A stretch of 64,000 nucleotides of DNA from Pseudomonas sp. FP453 (GTDB lineage: Bacteria; Pseudomonadota; Gammaproteobacteria; Pseudomonadales; Pseudomonadaceae): the NCBI RefSeq assembly GCF_030687495.1, contig NZ_CP117435.1:1054001-1118000 (forward strand). The letters run 5' to 3'. Under the pieces are notes generated by a model. That model saw only the letters and a list, made by a program, of their open reading frames with translations. It searched no databases and was not told where the DNA came from. Each line of letters begins with the position of its first letter. Position 1 is the stretch's first letter. Of this stretch, positions 7,648-16,943 are shown piece after piece. A program made the position numbers and the translations under genes.

Positions 7648-9330
7648 ATGTTGCAGACCCGTGTTATCCCGCCCGCCGAAGGCGCGTACCAATACCCGTT
7701 GTTGATCAAGCGCCTGCTGATGTCCGGGGCCCGCTACGAGAAAACCCGCGAAATCGTGTACCGCGACAAGCTGCGCTACACCTACCCGACCCTGATCGAG
7801 CGCGTCGCGCGGCTGGCCAATGTGTTGACCGAAGCCGGGGTCAAGGCCGGTGATACCGTGGCGGTGATGGATTGGGACAGCCATCGCTACCTGGAGTGCA
7901 TGTTTGCCATCCCGATGATTGGCGCGGTGATCCACACCATCAACGTGCGCCTGTCGCCGGAACAGATCCTCTACACCATGAACCACGCCGAGGACCGCTT
8001 CGTGCTGGTCAATAGTGAGTTCGTGGGTCTCTACCAGGCGATTGCCGGGCAGCTCACCACCGTCGACAAGACCCTGCTGCTGACCGATGGGGAGGCGAAA
8101 ACCGCCGAGCTGCCAGACCTCGTCGGCGAGTACGAAACCCTGCTGGCCGCCGCCAGCCCGACCTACGATTTCCAGGACTTCGACGAGCATTCCGTCGCGA
8201 CCACCTTCTACACCACCGGCACCACCGGCAATCCCAAGGGCGTGTACTTCACCCATCGCCAACTGGTGCTGCACACCATCGGTGTGGCGACCATCATGGG
8301 CAGCGTCGACAGCGTGCGCCTGCTGGGCACCAACGACGTGTACATGCCGATCACGCCGATGTTCCACGTGCATGCCTGGGGCCTGCCGTATGTGGCGACG
8401 ATGCTCGGCCTCAAGCAGGTCTATCCCGGGCGCTACGACCCGGAATACCTGGTGGAGCTGTGGCGCAAGGAGAAGGTCACCTTCTCCCACTGCGTGCCGA
8501 CCATCCTGCAAATGCTGCTCAACGCCAAGGCGGCGCAGGGCGTGGACTTTGGCGGTTGGAAAATCGTCATTGGCGGCAGTGCGCTTAACCGCACGCTGTA
8601 CGAAGCGTCCAAGGCGCGTGGGATTCAGCTGACGGCTGCGTACGGCATGTCCGAGACCGGGCCGCTGGTGTCGTGCGCGCACCTCAACGAAGAGTTGATG
8701 GCCGGCAGCGAAGACGAGCGCACCACCTACCGCATCAAGGCCGGTGTGCCCGGGCCGTTGGTGGAGGCGGCGATTGTCGACGGTGACGGCAATTTCCTGC
8801 CCGCCGATGGCGAGTCCCAGGGCGAACTGGTACTGCGCGCGCCGTGGCTGACCGAAGGCTATTACAACGAGCCACAGAAGGGCGCCGAACTGTGGGCTGG
8901 CGGCTGGATGCACACCGGCGACGTGGCCACGCTGGATGCGTTTGGGGTGATCGATATCCGTGACCGCATCAAGGACGTGATCAAGACCGGCGGCGAGTGG
9001 GTGTCGTCCCTGGCCCTCGAAGACCTGGTCAGCCGTCACCCGGCGGTACGCGAAGTAGCGGTGGTGGGCATTGCCGATCCGCAGTGGGGCGAGCGTCCGT
9101 TTGCCTTGCTGGTGGTGCGTGATGGCCATGTGATAGGGGCCCGTGAGCTCAAGGAGCACCTCAAGCCGTTTGTGGAATTGGGCCATTTGAGCAAGTGGGC
9201 GATCCCGAGCCAGATTGCCGTTGTTACGGAAATTCCCAAGACCAGTGTCGGCAAGCTCGACAAAAAGCGTATCCGCATCGACATCATTGAATGGCAGGCC
9301 AACAACAGCACGTTCCTGTCCACCCTCTGA
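7648..9330 (+). CDS. Fatty acid--CoA ligase (AMP-forming acyl-CoA synthetase)
   Basis: A 560-residue ANL-superfamily enzyme that activates a carboxylic acid with ATP and CoA. The AMP-binding P-loop TTGTTGNPKGV lies near residue 190, the adenine motif YGMSETGP near residue 332, and the hinge and C-terminal parts GGWMHTGDVA, DRIKDVIKTGGEW and PKTSVGKLDKK, including the C-terminal catalytic lysine region. Its length and sequence resemble the Pseudomonas medium- or long-chain synthetases of the AlkK group, found beside DUF1302 and DUF1329 genes in P. putida. Chain-length preference cannot be read from the sequence. The start ATG has AAAAGGG about 9 bases upstream. Confidence 0.92.
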   Translation: MLQTRVIPPAEGAYQYPLLIKRLLMSGARYEKTREIVYRDKLRYTYPTLIERVARLANVLTEAGVKAGDTVAVMDWDSHRYLECMFAIPMIGAVIHTINVRLSPEQILYTMNHAEDRFVLVNSEFVGLYQAIAGQLTTVDKTLLLTDGEAKTAELPDLVGEYETLLAAASPTYDFQDFDEHSVATTFYTTGTTGNPKGVYFTHRQLVLHTIGVATIMGSVDSVRLLGTNDVYMPITPMFHVHAWGLPYVATMLGLKQVYPGRYDPEYLVELWRKEKVTFSHCVPTILQMLLNAKAAQGVDFGGWKIVIGGSALNRTLYEASKARGIQLTAAYGMSETGPLVSCAHLNEELMAGSEDERTTYRIKAGVPGPLVEAAIVDGDGNFLPADGESQGELVLRAPWLTEGYYNEPQKGAELWAGGWMHTGDVATLDAFGVIDIRDRIKDVIKTGGEWVSSLALEDLVSRHPAVREVAVVGIADPQWGERPFALLVVRDGHVIGARELKEHLKPFVELGHLSKWAIPSQIAVVTEIPKTSVGKLDKKRIRIDIIEWQANNSTFLSTL

Positions 9331-9338
9331 CGCCCCTC

Positions 9339-9360
9339 GCCGTGCCCGTTCGGGCACGGC
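9339..9360. other. Hairpin just after the acyl-CoA ligase gene
   Basis: GCCGTGCCC and GGGCACGGC form a perfect 9-bp stem with a GTTC loop, nine bases after the stop. It resembles a terminator stem but lacks a U-tract, so it may only protect the 3' end of the transcript or separate it from the downstream genes. Confidence 0.45.
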
Positions 9361-9461
9361 AGCGCTCTATCTGGCACCTTTACTTGTGATTTGCCGATTT
9401 TCAGCCATCCTTGCCGCGTCGGCCCTCGCCGACGTGGCGAAAGGGTTGAGGCAGACGGGTC

Positions 9462-9516
9462 GGTGATGCAAATCACACTTTAGAGGGATCAAGCACTACC
9501 CCCTGCTGGCTATAGT
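9462..9516 (+). promoter_or_regulatory. Candidate promoter region with a CRP/Vfr-like site upstream of the DUF1302 gene
   Basis: The 332-base gap before the DUF1302 gene contains GGTGA-TGCAAA-TCACA (9462-9477), nine of ten bases of the CRP/Vfr consensus TGTGA-N6-TCACA. A possible -10 hexamer TATAGT is at 9511-9516. No convincing -35 hexamer is seen, which would suit an activated promoter. The site centre is roughly 53 bases from the expected start, not an ideal CRP position, so this remains tentative. I see nothing else recognisable in the gap. Confidence 0.35.
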
Positions 9517-9662
9517 CCCCCCTGAGTTTTTCAAGGATGTTGCGCTTCGGGCCATGGGGGCTCAGTTGCCGTCCGGCATTGGAATCGTTGTATTCCGGCC
9601 GTTACATGCATCCAGAAGATTGAACTCACTGCCATAACAATAATGCACATGGAGTAGCGTCG

Positions 9663-11603
9663 ATGACCTCAGTAAACCAGTTCTGGCGCCGGGCAAGACT
9701 GCCCCTGGCCGTCAGTCTCGCTTCTACGCTCGCCGGGCCCGCATTCGGCGTCAGTTTCAACGTCGGTGAAATCGAAGGGAGTTTTGACTCGTCGCTTTCC
9801 GTGGGTGCCAGTTGGTCTACAGAAAAAGCCAACAAGAACCTCATCGGCTCCAACAACGGCGGGCTTGGTCTCTCGCAGACTTCCGACGACGGGCACTTGA
9901 ACTTCAAGCGCGGCGAAACGTTCTCGAAGATCTTCAAGGGTATCCACGACCTGGAACTGAAGTACGGCGACACCGGTGTATTTGTGCGTGGCAAGTACTG
10001 GTACGACTTCGAACTCAAGGATGAAAGCCGTCCGTTCAAGGACATCAGCGACAGCAACCGCAAAGAGGGCGCCAAGTCCTCGGGCGCGCAGATCCTCGAC
10101 GCCTTCATCTATCACAACTACAACATTGCCGACCTGCCGGGTTCGGTGCGCTTCGGCAAGCAAGTTGTCAGCTGGGGTGAAAGTACCTTCATCGGCGGCG
10201 GTATCAACTCCATCAACCCGATCGACGTGTCCGCGTTCCGTCGTCCGGGGGCCGAGATCAAGGAAGGCTTGATTCCGGTCAACATGTTCTACCTGTCGCA
10301 AAGCGTGACGGACAACCTGTCGGTGGATGGTTTCTACCAGTTGGAATGGGACCAGACCGTTGTCGATAACTGCGGGACATTCTTCTCGCAGCCTGACGTG
10401 ATTGCCGACGGTTGCGACAATAACCTGGCAGTGCTGCGAACCAAGCAAGGCTTGTCCAATGCCTTGCCGGCGCCGTTCCGGAATGCGGCATTTGGCGCAC
10501 TGGCGGCCCAGGGCGTGAACTTCGGCTCACCGGATGAAGGCGCCATCGTGCGTCGTGGTCCTGATCGTGATGCACGGGACAGCGGTCAGTTTGGTTTCGC
10601 CGCCCACTACATGTTCGAGCCGTTGGACACCGAGTTCGGCGCTTACTTCATGAACTACCACAGCCGCGCGCCGATCTTCAGCGGGCGCGGGGCGGCGGCG
10701 AGCAAGTACAGCCCTGCCAACCTGGTTAGATCATTGATGGGGCAGGGTTTGTCCCAGGGGCAAGCCAGCGCGATCGCACCATCGCTGTTGCCGTTCGTGG
10801 TTGCGGGCAATTCGAGTTACTACGTTGAATACCCTGAGGACATCCGTCTGTACGGCCTCAGCTTCTCCACCACATTGCCTACCGGCACCGCGTGGAGCGG
10901 TGAGATCAGCTACCGCCCGAATGCGCCTGTGCAGCTGAACACCACGGACATTCTGTATTCGGGGCTGACGCCTCTGGCCGCCGTAAACCCGGCAGCCGCC
11001 AACTATTCGGTACTGCAAGGCAAGGCGGATCAGGATCAACCGGGCTATCGCCGTAAAGAAGTCACCCAGCTGCAAACCACCTTTACCCACTTCTTCGACC
11101 AGGTGATGGGCGCTGAACGACTGACGGTTGTCGGTGAAGTCGGCTTCACCCACGTGGGCGGCCTGGAAAAAACCTCCAAGGCCCGCTACGGCCGCGACCC
11201 TAGCTACGGCCCTGGCCCGCTGCCAAACAACACGTGCCAGACCTTGAACAGCGGAACCTTGACTGGGGCCGCACAGAACAACCTGTCGCGCTACTGCGAA
11301 AACGACGGCTTCACCACGGCCAACTCCTGGGGTTACCGCGCTCGCGCCATCTGGGATTACAACAGCGTGTTTGCGGGTATCAACCTCAGACCGAGCGTGG
11401 CTTGGTCCCATGACGTGAGCGGCTATTCGCCAGGCCCTGGTGGCAACTTCGAAGAAGGCCGCAAGGCTGTCAGCCTTGGGTTGGATGCGGAATACCAGAA
11501 CACCTACACCGCCGGCCTGTCGTACACCAACTTCTTTGATGGCAAGTACACCACGGTGGATGACCGGGATTTTGTTGCGCTCAGCTTCGGCATGAACTTC
11601 TAA
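9663..11603 (+). CDS. DUF1302 domain-containing protein (predicted outer-membrane beta-barrel)
   Basis: A 646-residue exported protein. A signal peptide spans roughly residues 1-30 and ends near GPAFG. The mature part starts with the typical NVGEIEGSFDSSLSVGASW block, followed by many alternating aromatic/polar strands and GKQVVSWGESTFIGGGIN near residue 167, and it ends with the barrel-like C-terminus DDRDFVALSFGMNF, whose last residue is phenylalanine. DUF1302 proteins are predicted outer-membrane proteins of unknown function, usually encoded next to DUF1329. The DUF1329 gene follows after 28 bases. Base composition and codon use look like the neighbours, so recent transfer is not indicated. 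Confidence 0.9.
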   Translation: MTSVNQFWRRARLPLAVSLASTLAGPAFGVSFNVGEIEGSFDSSLSVGASWSTEKANKNLIGSNNGGLGLSQTSDDGHLNFKRGETFSKIFKGIHDLELKYGDTGVFVRGKYWYDFELKDESRPFKDISDSNRKEGAKSSGAQILDAFIYHNYNIADLPGSVRFGKQVVSWGESTFIGGGINSINPIDVSAFRRPGAEIKEGLIPVNMFYLSQSVTDNLSVDGFYQLEWDQTVVDNCGTFFSQPDVIADGCDNNLAVLRTKQGLSNALPAPFRNAAFGALAAQGVNFGSPDEGAIVRRGPDRDARDSGQFGFAAHYMFEPLDTEFGAYFMNYHSRAPIFSGRGAAASKYSPANLVRSLMGQGLSQGQASAIAPSLLPFVVAGNSSYYVEYPEDIRLYGLSFSTTLPTGTAWSGEISYRPNAPVQLNTTDILYSGLTPLAAVNPAAANYSVLQGKADQDQPGYRRKEVTQLQTTFTHFFDQVMGAERLTVVGEVGFTHVGGLEKTSKARYGRDPSYGPGPLPNNTCQTLNSGTLTGAAQNNLSRYCENDGFTTANSWGYRARAIWDYNSVFAGINLRPSVAWSHDVSGYSPGPGGNFEEGRKAVSLGLDAEYQNTYTAGLSYTNFFDGKYTTVDDRDFVALSFGMNF

Positions 11604-11631
11604 GCGACCGTATTTCAGGAAGAACCAGCAT

Positions 11632-12996
11632 ATGAAAATAACCAAAAGTCTGTTGCACGTGGGTGTGCTTGGGCTGTCGATCCTGGCGAGCAACGTCATG
11701 GCGGCAGTCTCGGCGAGCGAGGCCGCCAAGCTCGACACAACCCTGACCCCGATGGGCGCTGAACGCGGCGCCAACGCTGCGGGCACCATCACCGCCTGGC
11801 AACCCTTGGCGACCAACGCCGGCGGCGTTGATGCCCGTGGTTTCCTGGCCAACCCTTACGCCAGCGAGCAGCCCAAGTTCGTTATCACCGCGCAGAACGT
11901 CGATCAGTACAAGGACGCGTTGTCACCTGGGCAGTACGCGATGTTCAAGCGCTACCCGGACACGTTCAAGATGCCGGTCTACCCGACCCATCGTGGCGCC
12001 ACGGTGCCGGCTGATGTGTTTGCCTCGATCAAGAAGAACGCCACCAGCACCAACCTGGTGTCTGGCGGCAACGGCCTGGAAAACTTCGAGTCCGCCATTC
12101 CGTTCCCTATTCCGAAAAGCGGCGTCGAAGTCATCTGGAACCACATCACCCGCTATCGCGGCGGCAGTGTGACGCGCCTGGTGACCCAGGCTACTCCGCA
12201 AACGAACGGTTCCTACAGCCTGGTGTATTTCCGCGATCAGTTCGTTTTCCGCGACAAGATGAAGGACTACGATCCGAAAAATCCGGGAAACATCCTGTTC
12301 TACTTCAAGCAGGAAGTAACCGCGCCAGCACGCCTGGCGGGTACCGTGTTGCTGGTGCATGAAACCCTGGACCAGGTGAAGGAGCCACGTTCGGCGTGGG
12401 TCTACAACGCTGGCCAGCGCCGTGTGCGCCGGGCCCCGCAAGTGTCCTATGACGGCCCGGGTACCGCCGCCGACGGCCTGCGCACCTCCGACAACCTCGA
12501 CATGTACAACGGCGCGCCGGATCGCTACGACTGGAAGCTGGAAGGCAAGAAAGAGATGTACATCGCCTCCAACAGCTACAAGCTTGACGACCCGAAACTC
12601 AAGTATGCCGACATCATCAAGGCCGGCCACATCAACCAGGACCTGGCCCGTTACGAGCTGCGTCGCGTCTGGCACGTGGTCGCCACCTTGAAGGAAGGCC
12701 AGCGTCACATCTACGCCAAGCGTGACTTCTACATTGACGAAGACACCTGGCAGGCAGCGGTGATCGACCAGTACGACGGTCGCAACCAGCTGTGGCGCGT
12801 GTCTGAAGCCCATGCCGAGAACTACTACGACAAGCAAGTGCCGTGGTACGCCCTGGAAGCCATCTACGACCTGCAATCCGGTCGCTACCTGGCCCTGGGC
12901 ATGAAGAACGAAGAGAAGAAGGCGTATGACTTCGGCTTCACCGCTACCACCAGCGACTTCACCCCAGCGGCCCTGCGCCAGGATGGCGTTCGCTAA
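11632..12996 (+). CDS. DUF1329 domain-containing protein (LolA/LolB-like fold, envelope)
   Basis: A 454-residue exported protein with a Sec signal peptide (residues 1-23, ending SNVMA-AVS). The remainder is the DUF1329 domain, recognised by the VLLVHETLDQVKEPR and AWVYNAGQRRVRRAPQ stretches, the PDRYDWKLEGKKEMYI block and ARYELRRVWHVVATL. DUF1329 is related in fold to lipoprotein-sorting proteins that cradle hydrophobic chains, so a periplasmic carrier for a hydrophobic substrate working with the DUF1302 barrel is a reasonable inference; no direct function is established. Translated from AGGAAG upstream of the ATG, 28 bases after the DUF1302 stop. A REP element follows. Confidence 0.9.
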   Translation: MKITKSLLHVGVLGLSILASNVMAAVSASEAAKLDTTLTPMGAERGANAAGTITAWQPLATNAGGVDARGFLANPYASEQPKFVITAQNVDQYKDALSPGQYAMFKRYPDTFKMPVYPTHRGATVPADVFASIKKNATSTNLVSGGNGLENFESAIPFPIPKSGVEVIWNHITRYRGGSVTRLVTQATPQTNGSYSLVYFRDQFVFRDKMKDYDPKNPGNILFYFKQEVTAPARLAGTVLLVHETLDQVKEPRSAWVYNAGQRRVRRAPQVSYDGPGTAADGLRTSDNLDMYNGAPDRYDWKLEGKKEMYIASNSYKLDDPKLKYADIIKAGHINQDLARYELRRVWHVVATLKEGQRHIYAKRDFYIDEDTWQAAVIDQYDGRNQLWRVSEAHAENYYDKQVPWYALEAIYDLQSGRYLALGMKNEEKKAYDFGFTATTSDFTPAALRQDGVR

Positions 12997-13015
12997 ACCG
13001 CGATAACTCACCCAT

Positions 13016-13116
13016 GTGGGAGCTGGCTTGTGTGGGAGCTGGCTTGCCTGCGATAACATCACCTCGGTATGTCTGATAGACCGAAGTGATGCTATCGCAG
13101 GCAAGCCAGCTCCCAC
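13016..13116. repeat. REPIN 4 with partial duplication of its left end
   Basis: Inverted arms GTGGGAGCTGGCTTGCCTGC and GCAGGCAAGCCAGCTCCCAC, with the symmetry continuing inward (ATCACnTCGGT against ACCGAAGTGAT), so almost the whole element is one long palindrome. The left tip is repeated: GTGGGAGCTGGCTTG appears at 13016 and again from 13032, a small slippage or nested insertion. Confidence 0.85.
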
Positions 13117-13250
13117 ATTTGCTTGTGTCGAATTTTTTTGTCGCAGTTCTTTTTCAGGCAAATGTTGCAAAGATCTACAAACCTGCTGCTTTTACCGCTA
13201 GTCTGCGGACATCTGCAATGCCGACAACAGCCTTCTACAAGAGCCCGGCG

Positions 13251-15980
13251 ATGACTGATCTGTCCCGAATCCAAGGGCCTGCCAGTGCGGTGATTCCGAC
13301 CCTGGAAGGTCGCTTCTACAGGCCCCCCCTGCCTGACGGCTACGTGCTGCGACCGCGGCTGTGCGAACGGCTGGCTGCCGGGCTGGACGGGCGTCTGTTG
13401 CTGGTCAGCGCGCCGGCGGGGTTCGGCAAGAGTTCGCTGGCGGTGGAGTTCTGCCAGAGCCTGCCCGCGCACTGGCAAAGCCTGTGGCTGGGCCTGAGCC
13501 CACGGGACAATGATCCCGGCCGCTTCCTGGAGCGCCTGCTCGATGGCTTGCAGCACTATTTTCCGCAACTTGGCGCCCAATCCCTGGGCCTGTTGAAGAT
13601 GCGCCAGCGTCATCAACCGTTCGCCTTTGAAGAATGGCTCGATGGCCTGCTCGACGAGTTGACCGTCCACCTGTCCACCCGTGCGCCGCTGTTGCTGGTG
13701 CTGGATGACTATCATCTGGCCCAGGGCCCGGTGCTCGACCGCTGCCTGCAATTTTTCCTCAATCATTTACCCGATGGCCTGGTGGTATTGGTCACCAGCC
13801 GCCAGCGTCCCGATTGGCACCTGGCGCGGCTGCGTTTGTCACGGCACTTGCTGGAGCTGCATGAGCAAGACCTGCGCCTGACCCATGCCGAGTCCCTGGC
13901 CGTACTGGACCGCCACAGCAGCTCATTGCGCGGCGAAGCCCTCGACAACCTGATCCGCCGCAGCGAAGGCTGGGTGGCTGGCCTGCGCTTCTGGGTGCTG
14001 GCGGCTTCCGAAGCCGGCAGCGACGGCGCGTTGCCGCAAAGCCTGCATGGTGGCGAAGGGCTGATCCGCGATTACCTGCTGGAAGAGGTCATCGACTGCC
14101 TGCCCCCGGAAGTGCAGGCGTTCCTGTACGACACCGCGCCGCAAGAGCGGTTTTGCAGCGAATTGTGCGACGCCGTCCGCGAAGCCCACGACAGCGCCGA
14201 AATCCTGCGCTACCTGCAAGCCCACCAAGTGTTCCTGGTACCGCTGGACGACCAAGGCCACTGGTACCGTTATCACCATCTGTTCTCCGACTTGCTGCGC
14301 ACCCGCCGCGCCAGCAGCAACGTGTTGCCGCCCGCCAGCCTGCATTTGCGCGCCTGCCGCTGGTTCAATGCCCAGGGCTTGATCGACGAAGCGGTGGAGC
14401 AGGCGTTACGCGCCGGTCACCTGGATGTGGCGGCCAACCTGGTGCAGAACCTGTCCGAAGAGCAACTGCTGGCCGAGCAGAATGTCGGCATGCTGCTGCG
14501 CTGGAAGATGGATTTGCCTGACAGCCTGCTGATCAGCACGCCGCGCTTGATCGTGCTCTACAGCTGGGCCCTGGGCCTGGCGTGCCAATTGGATGCGGCG
14601 GAAGAATTGTCCGGCTACCTCAGCCGCTTCCTGCCGGCGCCGTCGGCCACCGCGCAAAAATCGATGCTGGCCCAGTGGCTGGCGCTGAGCGGGATCATCG
14701 CGCGCGGCCGGGGTGATCGCGAACTGACCCAGCGTTATTGCACTGAAGCGCTGGAAAGCCTGCCGCAGCGCCGTTACGGCCAGCGGTTGATGTGTCTGTC
14801 GACGCTCTCCAACCTGGCCATCGTCGATGCCGACCTGTGGCGCGCGCGGGGCCTGAACCGCGAATCCCTGGAGCTGGCGCAGCGTGTCGGCAATCCACTG
14901 TTTGAAGCCTTGGCCCACTACGATCGCGCACGCGTCCTACAGGCTCGGGGCGAAATCCTGCGTTCTTTGGACGAAGTCCGCCAGGGTTTGCAGCGTTTGC
15001 AAGGGCTGGCACCGCAGCGGCTGTACGCGGTGCGCGCACGCCTGGCGCTGTACGAAGGCTACTTGTTGCTGATGCGCTGCCAGCCCGAAGCCGGGATCGT
15101 GCGTTTGCGTGCGGGCCTGGCCGAAGCCCGCGCTTGCCGTGATATCAGCGTGCTCATCGGGCATTGCGTGATCGCCAACTACGAAGGGCGGCGTGGCGAG
15201 TTCCCCAAGGCATTCGCTGAACTGGCCGAGGCCGAGCGCTTGATGCATATCTGGGACGTGCCGCCGATCTACTACCTGGCGATGATCACCCTGATCAAAT
15301 GCGAACTGTGGCTGGCACAGGGTCGCACCGACCTGGCCGATGCCTGGTTGACCCGGCTGGGGCAAACCTACAACGGTGAACACGCTGCGGCCGCGCCGGA
15401 ATTTCATCCACACCTGCCGCAGCATATCGGTTTGCAGCAGGCCGCGCTGGATGCCACGCGCCATCAATCTGCTGCCGCCCTGCATCGCCTTGAAGAGCTG
15501 GCGCAACAGGCACATAACAGCGGCCGGCAGATGATCGCCCTCATGGCCCTGACCCAGCAGGCGCAGTTGCTGCTGGAGAGCGGTCAAGACGCCAGGGCGC
15601 GCCTGATCGTGGCTCAAGCCCTCGAGTCGGGCGCCGGTGGCGCTTTGCAACCGTTCCAGCGCCTGCTGGAGAACCACCCCGAGTGGATGCGCGAACAACT
15701 GGGCAAGGATCCCCATGGCCTATTGAACCAGGCGCTGCTGGCGCTGTTACCGGCGGTCGTAGTGGCGGACGCCTTGCCGATGCAGGAAACCCTGAGCGCG
15801 CGGGAGATGGCAGTGCTGCAATTGATCGCCGAGGGTTGTTCGAACCAGGAGATCAGCAACCGGTTGTTTATCTCCCTGCACACGGTCAAGACTCACGCGA
15901 GCCATATCAACAGTAAGCTGGGCGTGGAGCGGCGCACCCAGGCCGTGGCGCGGGCGCAGGAGTTGCGGTTGATTGGCTGA
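13251..15980 (+). CDS. LuxR family transcriptional regulator, MalT-like (STAND ATPase)
   Basis: A 909-residue one-component regulator. Near the N-terminus is a Walker A, SAPAGFGKSSLA (about residue 59), and a Walker B, LLLVLDDYHL (about residue 147), marking an NTPase of the MalT/STAND type. The middle is a long helical repeat region expected to sense a ligand, and the C-terminal 65 residues form a LuxR helix-turn-helix (LSAREMAVLQLIAEGCSNQEIS...TVKTHASHINSKLGV). The frame is open upstream through a REP element, so that part is rejected. I chose the ATG at 13251 with AAGAG 7 bases upstream; ATG 13218 is an alternative. Its position after DUF1302/DUF1329 suggests it controls that set or the acyl-CoA ligase, by analogy with the same order in P. 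putida. Confidence 0.9.
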   Translation: MTDLSRIQGPASAVIPTLEGRFYRPPLPDGYVLRPRLCERLAAGLDGRLLLVSAPAGFGKSSLAVEFCQSLPAHWQSLWLGLSPRDNDPGRFLERLLDGLQHYFPQLGAQSLGLLKMRQRHQPFAFEEWLDGLLDELTVHLSTRAPLLLVLDDYHLAQGPVLDRCLQFFLNHLPDGLVVLVTSRQRPDWHLARLRLSRHLLELHEQDLRLTHAESLAVLDRHSSSLRGEALDNLIRRSEGWVAGLRFWVLAASEAGSDGALPQSLHGGEGLIRDYLLEEVIDCLPPEVQAFLYDTAPQERFCSELCDAVREAHDSAEILRYLQAHQVFLVPLDDQGHWYRYHHLFSDLLRTRRASSNVLPPASLHLRACRWFNAQGLIDEAVEQALRAGHLDVAANLVQNLSEEQLLAEQNVGMLLRWKMDLPDSLLISTPRLIVLYSWALGLACQLDAAEELSGYLSRFLPAPSATAQKSMLAQWLALSGIIARGRGDRELTQRYCTEALESLPQRRYGQRLMCLSTLSNLAIVDADLWRARGLNRESLELAQRVGNPLFEALAHYDRARVLQARGEILRSLDEVRQGLQRLQGLAPQRLYAVRARLALYEGYLLLMRCQPEAGIVRLRAGLAEARACRDISVLIGHCVIANYEGRRGEFPKAFAELAEAERLMHIWDVPPIYYLAMITLIKCELWLAQGRTDLADAWLTRLGQTYNGEHAAAAPEFHPHLPQHIGLQQAALDATRHQSAAALHRLEELAQQAHNSGRQMIALMALTQQAQLLLESGQDARARLIVAQALESGAGGALQPFQRLLENHPEWMREQLGKDPHGLLNQALLALLPAVVVADALPMQETLSAREMAVLQLIAEGCSNQEISNRLFISLHTVKTHASHINSKLGVERRTQAVARAQELRLIG

Positions 15981-16067
15981 CGCCTGAGGCCAGTCTGGTT
16001 TAATAGTGCAATTGTTCCGGCGATAGTCGCCCGACAACGCCATGTGATTTGCACTAGAGGACCGTTC

Positions 16068-16712
16068 ATGGAAACCCTGACCCCGACACTTATCCGCGAA
16101 ACCTTCCCCGTTGGCCCCTTGCAGTGCAACTGCACCATCATCGGCGACCCCATCACCAAAAAAGCCATCGTGGTCGACCCGGGCGGCAACCACGAATTGA
16201 TCCTCGCGCGCCTGGATGCGCTGGGCCTCAAGGTGGTGAGCATCATCCATACCCATGCCCATCTGGACCACTTCCTGGCTTCCGGCCAGTTGAAAGAGAA
16301 GACTGGCGCCACCTTGCACCTGCACAAGGAAGACCAATTCCTGTGGGACAACCTTGAGATGCAGTGCCAGATGTTTCGCGTGCCCTACACCCCGGTGCCA
16401 TCGCCGGATCGCTGGCTGGAAGATGATGAGGAACTGGCCTGCGGTTGTGGCGTAGCGCTGCATACCCCGGGGCATACACCGGGTTCGATGAGCTTCTGGT
16501 TTGCCGATGCCAAGCTGCTGATTGCCGGTGACACCTTGTTTCGGCGCGGCGTGGGGCGTACGGATTTGTGGGGCGGCGACCAGGCGACCATCGTGCGTTC
16601 GATCAAGCAACGCCTGTATACCCTGGACGAAGACGCGACGGTCGTGACCGGGCATGGGCGGGACACGCGACTGGGTGACGAGATGCGTGAGAATCCATTT
16701 GTCAGGGCTTGA
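16068..16712 (+). CDS. MBL-fold metallo-hydrolase (glyoxalase II-like)
   Basis: A 214-residue metallo-beta-lactamase-fold hydrolase. The metal-binding motif THAHLDH is near residue 61, HTPGHTPGSMSFW supplies the next histidine, and GDTLFRRGVGRTDLWGG the bridging aspartate. The C-terminal histidine is in VVTGHGRDTR. The size and GRTDL block match the short YcbL/GloB-related group; activity on S-lactoylglutathione is possible but not shown. ATG 16068 with AGAGGA upstream is preferred over the earlier in-frame start. Confidence 0.88.
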   Translation: METLTPTLIRETFPVGPLQCNCTIIGDPITKKAIVVDPGGNHELILARLDALGLKVVSIIHTHAHLDHFLASGQLKEKTGATLHLHKEDQFLWDNLEMQCQMFRVPYTPVPSPDRWLEDDEELACGCGVALHTPGHTPGSMSFWFADAKLLIAGDTLFRRGVGRTDLWGGDQATIVRSIKQRLYTLDEDATVVTGHGRDTRLGDEMRENPFVRA

Positions 16713-16943
16713 GAGCCCCTCGGTATTTTTCTGGAAACCCCGTGGCCACTCTCCGACGAAACTTACAGAGAAAAAGACAATTCCCGTTCAGCCAGTGTCT
16801 GCTAGGGTTTTAGTGTGCTCACCTGTTGTAGCGCGGGTGCCTGCCGCCCATGGAATTTTTGCCCTTTCTCGTGTTCCAAGCTCGGCACAGGTCCATTGCC
16901 AATGTCCTCTGCATCACAGAATGCAAAAGTAGGAGCTTCCTTC

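Noticed and set aside
7630..9357. 575-codon antisense frame over the acyl-CoA ligase
   Set aside because: No domain is recognisable, composition is His/Arg/Gly rich, and the sense frame is a complete ANL enzyme.
13086..13250. N-terminal extension of the MalT-like regulator
   Set aside because: The open frame runs through a REP palindrome and has no ribosome binding site; the start at 13251 (or 13218) is more credible.
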